From assembly GCA_946699065.1 (NCBI GenBank), contig CAMPDV010001931.1, positions 22,555 through 86,554 of the forward strand: a DNA stretch of 64,000 bases, in the 5' to 3' direction. Made by a program: the position numbers and the translations under genes. How positions within the stretch are numbered: position 1 is the stretch's first letter; each line of letters starts with the position of its first letter. Below are positions 33,519 through 44,647 of this stretch, one piece after another. This DNA comes from Loxodes magnus (Eukaryota > Ciliophora > Karyorelictea > Loxodida > Loxodidae). The notes below the pieces were generated by a model. It ran no database searches, was not told the origin of the DNA, and was given only the letters and a program-made list of their open reading frames with translations.

Positions 33519-33790
33519 ATGGCAGGATTGTGTCTCATTGCATCACCAAAGCAGAGGACGACATGTGTCAATTATGGGTACTTAAATTCCCCACCTCTGA
33601 TGAAGCTCGCAATATTATTTCTTTTTCGTTCCAGAATTAAAAATAAACGAAACCAGTGTCGAAAGTCTAAGAATCTTATGTCTCGAGGCCAAACCAAAGC
33701 AGAGGAAGACATAAAGTCGATTATGGGTACTTAACTTCCCCAACCTCTGATGAAGACGACCTTGTTGTTCACCTTCGAACAACTATGGCG
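33519..33790 (+). repeat. GC-richer block with a 148-bp-spaced direct repeat
   Basis: Two copies of a ~62-bp element beginning ACCAAAGCAGAGGA and ending CCTCTGATGAAG lie at 33545-33605 and 33693-33755, about 87% alike by eye. Codon sense differs between them. Base composition is far from the AT-rich surroundings, and the block ends near a 7-bp hairpin (GTTGTTC...GAACAAC). It looks like inserted foreign DNA, but no terminal repeats were found. Confidence 0.55.
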
Positions 33791-34549
33791 GTTTTAAAAT
33801 ATTATAATAATCAGCAAGAATAAGATGATTATCTGTTGTAATCTCAAAGAAAATGTACTTTAAATAAGCCACGTAATAATTAGTATGATAGAATGTGATT
33901 TTTTCGAACGAAATTATGACTCAATTGGTTTTCAGAGTAGAAACACCCTTAATCAAAATGATCTTTTTATATAATTCAGGATAATAAATGTATTAGTGAC
34001 AAATGTCTGGGTCTTTACGAGTCTTTTTTTCATGTAATTAAAAATAATGTAGTGGAAATGATTTTAGTTATCATAACATCAATAAAATAGGAAATGGAAT
34101 ATGTGATGAAGAACTGCTAAGTCCTGATTGTAATTATAATGGTTTTATCTTTTGTACAACAGATTTAATTGAAGAATGTAGCAGTCTAAGTCTGGCAATG
34201 GATGAATTTTGCCAGGTTGGATAATTAAGCGATTAAAATATCAGTTTTTTTTACTGTAGCTATGATAATGCTTAATGTTGCTTTAAAGTAACGAATAAAA
34301 TCAGATTCTTATGAAGGATTTCCTTGCTATCCAGATTTACTTAATAATGAATTTTGCGATCTTTAATGTTTTGTTAAGTAATGTTAAGAAGATGAAAGAT
34401 TTTGCATAAAATGTTCAGATACCTTATGCTTTAATGTTAAAAGAGTAGGAGATTAATTAATTAATTTTAACTATAAGGGTTAGGGTCATCTTTAATTAGA
34501 GAAAATGTTTCCTCAAATTAAAGACAATAAAAGTTCTTATATTCAATAC

Positions 34550-35374
34550 TCAACATTACATGTCTTCATCTGAATCAATTTCAAACTGAGATAATTCTTC
34601 TTTCTCTTCAATAAGCTCATAGAATTGTTCTTCCATCTTCTTGTAATTTTTCTCCAGCTTATCTAAACAAATTCTAAGGTCATTATTGTCCTTTTAAAGC
34701 TATTTATTCTGTTACTATTAATTATCAAGATCCTGTTCGATTACTGTCACACTTGAATCATCTAATATCAGCTTCTTTCTGTAAATACCTCCAAAGTAGT
34801 TACAATATAGCCTCCTCGATGTTCCAAATTATTTACGGTGCTGCTCAAGCACTCTTCTTCACTTCGGACATTACCTCCAAAAATGTCCAGCCTTTTGACA
34901 ACAATAGCAACGTTTTATTAAGGGCTTGAATTAAAATTTTTATTCTTTTTACATTTTTTCAATTTCCATCTTTTCTGATTGAAGTTAGTTTTTTTTTATT
35001 GGTAATAGAATTTCTTCTTTAATTTTCTAATAGTTGAAATTAGGAAGTTAAGACTTCAATTTAAAACTAAACTTTACTTACCAAGTCTTGATCTTCCTTT
35101 TTTCTATCTTACAAAAGAAGCCGAAGATTCAAGTTTTCCGCCTTAAGGATCTATATTTCGGTAATCATTTTCTCAATTAATGAATAAAGCGTAATAATGT
35201 CTTGCTCGTGGGATTTCTCAAGCTTTTTCAGTTTGCTAGGAAATTCCGTATTTCCCAATCCTTAACAGAGTAGATTTATCTTTTTTGAATTCTTGGTTCT
35301 TGTTAGTTAACTGAGACTTAAGATTGATCTTTAAGGTTAGAATTCAAGGTTTAGATTCCCGGGTTTTTTTCCAT
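34550..35374 (-). CDS. Gag-like coiled-coil/CCHC zinc-knuckle protein, locus F (one intron), antisense in the LNR gene
   Basis: Minus strand, ending at TGA 34550. Exon 1 has a coiled coil (KLKKLEKSHEQDIITLYSLI, then LKAENLNLRLLLQDRKK). Removing a 55-nt GTAAGT...TTAG intron (35027-35081) joins it to KMEIEKMQ, equivalent to the DPMDIE box. An intact knuckle follows: CYCCQKAGHFWRQC (C-x2-C-x4-H-x4-C, about 34,868-34,912). Next come NYFGGIYRKK and an acidic coiled-coil tail. The ATG at 35374 is one base out of frame with the coiled coil, so the true start is unresolved. It lies between two LNR-coding parts on the opposite strand, so it is probably an insertion. Confidence 0.65.
35027..35081 (-). 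other. Spliceosomal intron (55 nt) in locus F
   Basis: On the minus strand it runs GTAAGTAAAG to TTTCAACTATTAG. The length is 1 mod 3, so removal changes the frame and exactly restores the coiled-coil to knuckle reading. The 3' end TTCAACTA resembles that of the locus B intron (TTCAACTAATTCGCAG). Confidence 0.75.
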
Positions 35375-35399
35375 TTTTTATATAAAGAGTAGAAGATTA

Positions 35400-36080
35400 T
35401 TAGTATGATAGTGATTGTTGAAATAATTATTGCAGCTTTGATACTCATCCTAGAGTAATGAAACTATTCAATTATAATGTTTCTTAGTACATCTTTTTTC
35501 AGCGATTGTGCTTGAGTAAATATATCTCTGATAATAAATGATCTTCAGTCTTGCATTTACAAAATGAATATTATTGTGAAGAATGGTATAAAGTAGTAGA
35601 ATGCAATTTATTGCAATAAGCATTGTAAATGAGCCAAGGCAGCAAGAAATTGAATATATGAAAAGCTAATTCCTGGATTCTTATCAATGAATACTAAGTG
35701 AAATGCTAAGTTTTAAAACTGTTAGTCTTATTTATTAGGGAATGGTTAATGTGACGAAGAATGCTATTCTAAAGACTGCCTTTGAGACTAGAAAGATTGC
35801 ATTTGTTATGAAAGTGACGGAGAATATTGTTGATTATATGAAATCGAATATGGAATGAAATATGCAACAACAAGTTCTGCGATTTTGATTATAAGAATTG
35901 CTGTAAAATAGGATGAAAAGATTAAGCCACATAAAATAATTTAGGCGATAGTATTTGATAAGTCAGTTGCATTCAATATGACTGAGATAGTTAAGTAGAT
36001 CAAGAGACGATAAAATTCCTTAGTAAAACCTGATTGCATGCTATATACTAAACTTCCACATAAGCCTGAAATTTAGTATA
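35400..36080 (+). pseudogene. LNR protein, middle part
   Basis: After the antisense gag-like gene the plus strand resumes LNR units. The clearest is GNGQCDEECYSKDCLWDQKDC-like text at about 35,740-35,810, an almost exact LNR with Trp from TGA. Next, in a shifted frame, come CNNKFCDFDYKNCC and NNLGDSIWQVSCIQYDWD. The frame changes within about 60 bp between units. The same polypeptide as 32,581-34,470 is inferred. Confidence 0.65.
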
Positions 36081-37884
36081 GCCTCACATTTTAATAAACT
36101 TTTAAAAGAATTTTAAATAATGATAAAAGCATGTATTTAGAAGATCGCCCGTTAGAATGTATAAATTAATTGGAATAGCAGCAGCAAGTTGGGAAGTTTT
36201 TAAGAAATATAGGAAATTAATATAACTATAATTAAACTTAATAGAATTATCAAAACTATAAGACCTCTTAAACTTAATTTTCATGTTACTAGGTAGATTA
36301 AAGCTATGAAAAAAAAATTATGATTGCAGGATGTCTTTATGATGGAACTGTTTGTACTTATATGTTCATCGATACTTAAGACTAAGATTAATTATTATTT
36401 TTCGATCTTTAGGGGAAAAAATATTGCAATGTCATCCTTTTTGCTCTGTATACAACTAAAATCAAAGTGCGTAAGATAAATTCCAAATTATTGGCATTGC
36501 TGATATTGTAATTAAGGATTTTATAGAATCGCTCTTTTCATCTAGATGAATTACCTGCTAGGTTTATTAAGAATGTAACAGACCCAAATGATCCTAGATG
36601 TGAGGCAGGTCCTGATTGATCCTCTTTGGAGAATCTTTAGGGTTATTTATGTTACGAATATAAATTATCCTCTAGCAGGATTTACTAAAAATGGTATTTT
36701 CTATAAATTTTGCGATGAAGTATCTAGCGAATAACTAAATGAAACTCAAAACTTTAACCAGGGAAATATCAGCCAGCTGCATTGTATACAAAGGATTAGG
36801 AACTTTTGATCGGCCTTATCTTTCATTAGCTGAAGCTTTGGCAGAAGGAGTTTAGAAGAGATATGTTAAGGTTCTTTTGACAAATAGAACTCATTTTTTA
36901 GATGATCTATAGTAGGAATAAAGTTCAATGGCTACTGACAGTTTTACAAACTACATTTTACTCCTAAAGTAAACTAACGACTAAAAAGCTTATACGAGTA
37001 ATTTAAGCAATTAACTATTTAAACTCTTTATTGCTTTCAGTATCCAAAAGACTAAGCTTCAGAGTTAGCTAAATGGTTTTTTGATTCTAAAGAAAGAGCT
37101 AAAATTATTTTCATGCGAACAGATATTCAATTTTTTTTCTTTTAAAGCCACTTAAAATTTGAGAACGTAATATTAGAAATGCACACACTTGCATTAAACA
37201 TGAATCTCCCAAATGTATATTGCTATAAAAATGAAAAGTGATCCTGTAATATATGTGCAGAAGCTTCCTTTTCGAGAGATGATCTTATTTCTTTACTTGA
37301 TGAATATGGTTATTCATGAAGTTTAGCAACAGATGTTTTAGAATAGCTTTAATTTTTTGGAACTGAATATCTAAAAATACATAATCTCTGATAAAGATCA
37401 TTCAAGGAAAATTGAGTTTAAATAATGTTTGGTTTCATCAATTTTCTAATCATCACCGTAATTACATTGAATGCTAATCTTGTAATTTAGAATTTAATGA
37501 CACAGACTTTTAGTTTCTTGATTCATGAAAGTATTTCGTTAGCACGTATTGTGTACTAGAGCACGAAGAATTTGATTGTGGAAGTCTAAAATTTAATAGA
37601 GGGAGTGAAATAAATAATTTCCATAATTTGGATTAAAAAAGTGGAGATTAAAACTATACAGGAATTGAGTTTCCTGGGTTTGAAAAATCTAACTCGACTC
37701 AACTAATCTGAATAAACGAAGTTACCTTCCCTAAAAGCTTAATTTGATCATCCTTATTAAGCTATTTTTACAGTGAAATTGAAGCTCTCCTTTTGATTCA
37801 GAACTGTAAGTTATTTAACAAGAGATTTGAATGACTGTTATTAAGATATTTAAAACTAAGATACTTGGTGTGAGAGTGATTTGA
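36081..37884 (+). CDS. Surface-protein-like coding tract downstream of the LNRs
   Basis: Several long frames give extracellular-type sequence. These include VYKGLGTFDRPYLSLAEALA (about 36,790-36,850), similar to the D-x-P-Y/F-x-S-L-x-x-A entry of ciliate beta-helix surface proteins; then ECQSCNLEFNDTDFQFLDSW, FDCGSLKFNRGSEINNF and LIWINEVTFPKSLIWSS (to about 37,770). The frame shifts at least twice. I infer it is the rest of the LNR protein. A separate gene is possible. Confidence 0.4.
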
Positions 37885-38901
37885 ATGGCACCTAATAAAG
37901 AGCAGCAATAGAAGGCTAAAATGGTTAGTAAAATGGTTAGTTTTGCTATAACTTAGTTATATCAATAATTTGAGTAATTAAATATAAGTGATACTGAGCA
38001 GCAATATATTGAGTCATAATTAGAGGTATTCAGAAGAAAGGTTCCGAAAATATTGTCCCATAAGCAAAGTAACATTAAATTACACATAATTGCTTTTTTA
38101 AAGTCTTAAGGGTTTTAACTTTAGATGCTTAATAAGAAATGATATAGAAGTTAAGAGGTAAAAGAAGCAGGTTTTTCTGTAGCTTGTGTCTATAAGATGA
38201 CAATTTTGGAATAGTTGAAGATGTAATATTTGAGTAAATAAGAATGGTAGAAGATATTAAGATGACTAATTGTAGCATTCGCTATAACTAAATCTGAATA
38301 AATAACTGATTGACTTAAAATTAAGTTGAAACAGATTTTGGCTATATTAGTTGTTGTATTATAGTTAACTCTGCATATCCATTTTAATATATTTTCTGAT
38401 AACTATAATGAAAGAGGTGGAGGAATGATAGTAAACTGAGTATAGGACTGCATAAGGAATGATAAGGCGCAAGAATTGTAATTTAGAGCCTTGAATGCAA
38501 ATTAAGTTCTGGTAATAAGTGCTGATAACTAATTGCACATTTTCCTAAACTAGCAGCTTAAATAATAAAGACTAGCTATCTAATAATTAGATAAACTAGA
38601 ATGCTTAATGTAAATGGAAAAACATAAACTGCCTCCTTTAAAATTGAGAACATTTATTTAATGGAAAATATAGGTTGAAAGGCAGCTGCAGATTTGAAAC
38701 TAGTCAGGAGGCATAATATAGTAAATTTGTAAATAATAAACAGTAAATTTTAGGGAAGCAGCGGAAAACAAATTTCTAGTCTCTAAATTTAGGATAAAAT
38801 GCTATTAAGGATTGATAGCAAAATTAGAAATTCTGAATTTTATAACTAAACCTCTACAAAATATTTGATAGCTTTGTAAAATTGGAATTATATATAGTTG
38901 A
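37885..38901 (+). CDS. Unknown protein of 338 residues
   Basis: ATG 37885 to TGA 38899 in a single frame with many TAA/TAG Gln and six internal TGA Trp. The N-terminus is charged and helical (APNKEQQQKAKMVSKMVSFA), a mid-region hydrophobic stretch (ILAILVVVLQLTLHIHF) could be a membrane helix or buried core, and the C-terminal half is Gln/Leu-rich. No family recognised. Open and unbroken, so probably real. Confidence 0.5.
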
Positions 38902-39238
38902 TATTAGTAAAGTTTAAGTACAATACTCTAATAAACGAAATATAATTTAAAAATGTTTATATTATAATTAATTATTTAATTTTCTCAATTTATAAGACTA
39001 GCACTCTCTAAGCAAGATATATATTAATAACCGAAATGAGACATATAAAAGCAAAAAGAAATAATTGTATATTTAAAACTATCTCTTAAAGATATAAAGT
39101 TTAATATTTACAAGAAAAATTAAATAAAAGCAGAAGATTTATGTATAAAGAAGTAAATATTGGGAGAATATAAAATTAAATAAAATGTAAATAAATTAAT
39201 AAAATTAAAAAACTATAATTTTAATATTCAAAGAAGAT
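38902..39238. other. AT-rich spacer
   Basis: About 340 bp, with no gene or repeat recognised. Presumably the 3' flank and promoter between two plus-strand genes. Confidence 0.4.
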
Positions 39239-39634
39239 ATGTCTTAAAAAAATCAAAGTTCATTCGTCATAAATAGATTGAGCCCAATCAATCACTTAAA
39301 TGATGCATTACTAGGTTTAGAATAATGTAAATATAAAAGTGAAATTAGAACTTTAGTAAAAAATTATCTTTTATAAGCGATGGAAATTGCTTCTATCTTA
39401 CTATCGAATCTCCATTCTTAGAACATCTATCTAGTTAGGCAAAAGTAGTTCAATACGAAAAGATATAAATTAGGAAAATAAGAAATTTATTAAGGATAGA
39501 AAAAATATTAATAAGAAATAAAAATAAAAGTCATATGCTACTTAAAAAAATCACCAAGTAAAAAATTTAAAATGAATGAATCCAAAAAAAGAATATAATT
39601 TGTTTAAATACAATAGTCAGTAAATAAAAAATGA
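39239..39634 (+). CDS. Small unknown protein (131 residues)
   Basis: ATG 39239 to TGA 39632. It begins MSQKNQSSFVINRLSPINHL, then a helix-rich region (LQAMEIASILLSNLHSQNIY), and ends basic (SPSKKFKMNESKKRIQF). TGA is the first in frame and sits where composition changes, so it is a plausible true stop. Family unknown. Confidence 0.45.
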
Positions 39635-39932
39635 CTGAATCTTTGTTTTTTTTATTAAAAAATAATAAGTTTTACTTTCTTGAAAGAAGTAGAAATCTAT
39701 TCACGCAAAAAATTCTTGAAAAAGAAAAAAAATAATTGAGAAAAGCAATAAATAAGATAAAAATTTATAAAAAGCTGATTAAGGATGACATCAGATTGTA
39801 TACAATTATCTTTACATAAAATATTTAATTTAAAAATCTAAATAAAAAGGTCTAGAAAAAGAATTAAAAAATAATCCAAAAGGTGATAAAAAGTGCTAAA
39901 TAAAGAGAAAAGTATTGAAACATATTAAAAAG

Positions 39933-40523
<591 letters not shown>

Positions 40524-40994
40524 TTAAAATAATCTAAATAAGTTTAAAAAATTAAATAAAATTTACTAATAAAAATATATTTTTTATCAGAACAAATATT
40601 CAACGTGAAATCTATACAAATTTTAAAGGTTCTTCATTTTTGGACAAAACAAATATCGATTAAAAAAATCTTTAAAATATAATAGACAAAAATTTAATTT
40701 GACTCCTGCATAATCTATAAAAATTTATCTTGATATAAAAAATTAGAAAAATCATTCTTAAAACTTATGAAAGAACAGTAATTAAATTTTTTGAAATAAT
40801 TAAAAAATCTTTAGTTAAAGCTTAAGATTTATCAAGTAATAAGTTTAATTGCAATACAAATAAATAATAAAATTCCTTTAAAATTTGACATAATATAAAG
40901 AGAAATTTGTAATTTAGAAGAAAAAGCAACTTGGAAATATAGAAATAGATCATATTAAATTTGAAGTTAGTTTTTGAAAAGAATGTTGCTTATA
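40524..40994. other. AT-rich spacer after the ARF-like gene
   Basis: About 470 bp, A-rich on the plus strand, without recognised features. Confidence 0.4.
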
Positions 40995-41985
40995 AGTTTA
41001 AAGATGAAGATGATAAAAAGCTTAAGAACTAAAAGACTGTAAGAAGAACTTTAAGATTGCAAACCGTTAACGTTGCGAGCTCGGATCTCTTTCTAAAGTT
41101 ATATCTGAATATCGAAAGCGTGGAAATCTCAAAATGACAGTAAGATAAACTTTAAGTTAGGAATCCGCTTTCCTTTAGAGCTCTGTTCAAATCCTCCATT
41201 GAACTGAGAATCGAGAGTGCTTAAATATTCAAATTCTGAAAGAGAAACTTTAAGTTAAGAATCCGTTAATCGTTAAATGCTCTGTTCAATTTCTCCAAAA
41301 GAGTTTGCTGATATTAAGCTAAGAACTATAAAACTGTAAGAGAAACTTTAAATTTGGAGGCCGTTAATCCTTGAAAGCTTCTGATTAAGTTCTCCAAGAT
41401 TGAACTGAGAATCGAAAACGCTAAGTACTGAAAGACTGTAAGATGAACTTTAAGTTCGGAATCCGTTATCCTTGCGAGCTCTGATCAAGTTTCCAAAAAA
41501 TGTCCGGATAGATGTTAAGCTTAAGAACTTCAATACGTTATGAAGAATTTAAGTTTGGGATCCATTTTCTAGATTGCTCTGTTTTTTTCCTCAAAATACG
41601 TCTGAGTTACGAATTAGCTTAAGTACTTAAAGAATGAAAAGTGCAACTTATTTTATAGACTCCGTTTCATTTGAGATCTTTGGTTTAGTTCTAAATATTT
41701 TTGTCGGGATATAGTTAAAAAACCTAAAAATTGAAAGAAGAACTTCTACTAAAAACTCCATTCTGTTTCATATTTACATCCAGTTCTTAAATTATTAGTA
41801 ATAAATTTTAAAAGCGTAAGATTTTAATGTTGGACATTGAGTCAAAAATTTTCTTCTTGAGAGCTTTGGTCTAGTTCTCAAAAGGAGTCTCATTAGGGAT
41901 AAAGCTGAAGTTCCTAGAAGATTTTAAGTAGGACTTTGAATAAAAATTCCATTGTGCCTTTTTTAAGGATTTTCACACGCTCATT
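40995..41985. repeat. Degenerate ~100-bp tandem repeat, about ten units
   Basis: Each unit carries AGAACTTTAAG, GGAATCCGTTA, GAGCTCTG and CAAGTTCTCCAAAA words, with starts near 41048, 41149, 41247, 41343, 41445, 41547, 41645, 41735 and 41934 (spacing 90-102). The spacing is not a multiple of three and no frame persists, so it is non-coding. Units decay toward the right. The last three are shared with copy 1 at 10,075-10,385, so the duplication boundary lies inside the array. Confidence 0.8.
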
Positions 41986-42549
41986 CTTTTTACCATATTC
42001 TTTCTTAAGAATTCTTAGAAATGCTAAATAATTTCATTTGTTTGCATTTCTGCTGGAATGAGTCTTTCGTTGTAGTTCTTATCTTCTAAAAAAATTTAAA
42101 ATCGTTAAATTTTTCTCTTTTAGCAATTCCGAGCTTCGTATTCTCGTCTATTTTTTTCTCATTCTTTTCTTCCTACATTCTAAAGATTTTCAAAGAGCTT
42201 TAGTCTTAGTAAATGTTCTAACTTAGCTACTTTTTTTGATATTAAGATTAGTTAAAGATTGTGTCCCTTTTTTAGTGCATTGCTCGTAGTAGTTTTTAAA
42301 GATTTTAGGATAGAGATGTTTTTGTTATTTATATAATAAAAAATGTGATTAAGTTGTAAAGCTGGTTGGTTTTTTAAATTTAGCAAAATGTATTGGTGCG
42401 GATTGTAGATAGGTACTTGATATAAGAGGTTAATATTGTAGTATGTATGTAATGATAGATATTTGAATTTATAATGGTTAATTATAATTTTTGATGGTAA
42501 CTGTTATAAATTACCTTTATAAGCTTTTTTAATCTAAATAATAATAAAA
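41986..42549. promoter_or_regulatory. 5' flank of RING-kelch copy 2
   Basis: Counterpart of 10,386-10,945. No difference seen from about 42,130 onward. No named element. Confidence 0.4.
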
Positions 42550-44076
42550 ATGTAAGCGTTACCAAAATGCTTAATCTGCTAAGAAGATTACAACTTAACT
42601 AATGCTCTTCCAACTGTCTTACCTTGTGGACATATTTACTGTGGTTTGTGTTTGAATACTCAGTTCTGATTATAAGGCATAATGTAATGTCCTATTTGTT
42701 AAAAAGGATTCCATTTTAGATTTGAAGACTTACCTTAAGAAAGTGATTTAATAAGAATGATATTTTAAAACTAATAATACATATAAAAGATTTAAGATGC
42801 TAGATAGAAATTAAAAGAGATAAGGAAGTAAATTATGCAAAAATCTAAAACCATTACAACCAAATTATCTAACATTACTAATACTCTCATTATACCATAT
42901 ACTAATATCATCCAATACACTACCATTAACTACAACTAATAACACTAAAATATTATACAATCATCCTAATTCCCTATTTACTCATTTCTAAAACCAACTC
43001 AAATCCAAACTATAACAGTCTAACTATATTCCACTATATAACCACCTTTACTACTAAACCCTAAATTAACTTCAAATTATATCACACAAATAAGAAACAA
43101 ACTATAGTACAATACTAAGTAACAACAGTTAAACACTAAACAGACTAATTAACATAAACTAACCTAGTAGCAACAGTTTATTCAATCTAACTATATTCAC
43201 TTTTTTAGTTGCTCTATTTAAAAATTAAGTTTATTTAATATTTAAACTGAGTAATTACGATAAGTCTAAGTTTAAATTATAATTCCAGTACTTAGTTAAA
43301 GTATAGAATATTAAAATAAGTTATATTTAATTGGAGGATAAAACTAAAATTAAAATAAAGGAATAAAAGAAACTTGATAGTTCGATTTCGAAGGTAATAA
43401 TACAAAACTTAGTGATCTAAATGAGGGAAGATATTAATTTGGATTAGCAGTAGCTTAAAATTATCTTTATGTGGTTGGAGGAGGTACTAGTATAAATCAA
43501 GCTTTAAAATCAGTAGAAAAGTTAAAGATAGGAAACTAAAGTAAATGATAAAAATGCTCTTAATTTCCATTCTTAATAGCAGGCTAAATTTTAGTAGTAG
43601 ATAAAGATGAATAAAATATTTATTCAATTGGAGGTGTAAATTAGAAAGTATAAACTTTAAAAGATATATGAAAGTATAACATATAGAATGATAGATGGAG
43701 TAAGTAAAATTTGAATCTTCCTGAAGCTGTTGCTTATCCTATAGTTTCTTTAGAGCCTTTTGTCGTATTCGGAGGTATAAAAAATTTTTCTACAGAAGAA
43801 TATTCAAGAAGAATATATAAAAGAAACAAATAATAATGGCAATAAAGTTAAATTTTTAAAGATGTTGTAGCTTTAACGGAGATGAAAATAAGAGGTGTCT
43901 ATGGATATGTTTTTGCTATAGAATAGGAAAGAGTTTCAATAATGAGGATTGATTTAGAAAAGTTGAGTTATAGAAGTGTTAAAGGGGATAACTGAGATAA
44001 TAATAATATTGATATGATTAATATTATTGATAATAAATATAGTTTTATATGTAAGTAGTTTAAATATCTATAGTAA
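42550..44076 (+). CDS. RING-finger / kelch-repeat protein, copy 2
   Basis: Same length and frame as copy 1. The RING region is identical. From the end of the linker through the kelch blades there are about 40 base differences, nearly all amino-acid-changing: GGFTSINKML becomes GGGTSINQAL, IYSFGGLN becomes IYSIGGVN, FVVIGG becomes FVVFGG, and KNPFTKEHS becomes KNFSTEEYS. The kelch framework residues (Gly-Gly pairs, W-x-Y, D-R-W) are kept, so the propeller should still fold while its surface differs. Function inferred as in copy 1. End estimated. Confidence 0.8.
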
Positions 44077-44647
44077 ATATGTTACTACTTATTAATATGG
44101 TTAATCTATACTTATTAATGTTGTATTTTTATAAGTTTTTTTGTATGTTTAAGTGTATATATGATGTTGATATGGTAATGTAGTTATAGCTATATAGTTG
44201 ACAATAAAGATTATTTTCCTTACTAGCTCTTTTTAAAGCTGAAATAAATAAAGAATCAAATTTTATCTAAACATCTTTAAAAATCTATTATTCAAATATT
44301 ATCATTATTCAGATACTAACATACAGCTTATAACATACCAAAACATATTCAACAATGTCAAAAAACTATCTTTAATATATCCTTATATTTAAATTATACA
44401 AGTACAGATTACTATTTATCTAATCAAAACTATAATCAAATTATCATTAACCTATATCTAAATACAAGTCATTATTACTATCATACACTCTAAAATACAT
44501 ACTTTAATACCAACTACTAAACTTTCCTATACACATATATCAAATCAGGCCATTATAACCCCTATACTTTTGATAAAAGTTCAATCATAATAAATAAATA
44601 AATAATAATAAATAACAACGTACACTTGTGTGATAAACCTTACTTAT
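44077..44647 (+). other. RING-kelch 3' flank, G-poor tract and copy-2-specific 93 bp
   Basis: Counterpart of 12,473-12,952 plus 93 bp absent from copy 1 (ATAACCCCTATACTTTTG...TTACTTATTT), which carries a TAAATAAATAAATAATAA run. No gene recognised. Confidence 0.4.

Larger units (their letters stand above)
32581..34470 (+). pseudogene. LNR (Lin-12/Notch repeat) protein, 5' part, copy 1, N-terminus deleted
   Basis: After the 956-bp deletion the frame reads SSYESSNQIWLTEVIRNDF and MKIINRTGEIIHRIWVKIRQ, then LNR units. These are CKYDGNDC (about 33,075), CNWDGWG (Trp both TGA), GDFIFQEQCYYEECFFD, and IGNGICDEELLSPDCNYNG (about 34,090). LNR modules are Cys-rich, calcium-stabilised extracellular repeats with the C-x-[WYF]-D-G-x-D-C signature. 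The frame shifts several times, and the tract is broken by a tandem repeat (33,361-33,500) and a GC-rich block (33,519-33,790). The signal sequence and first LNRs seen in copy 2 are missing here. Probably a pseudogene. Confidence 0.6.

Noticed and set aside
40995..41985. CRISPR array
   Set aside because: Units of ~100 bp diverge along their full length with no constant repeat and unique spacer pattern, and the genome is eukaryotic.
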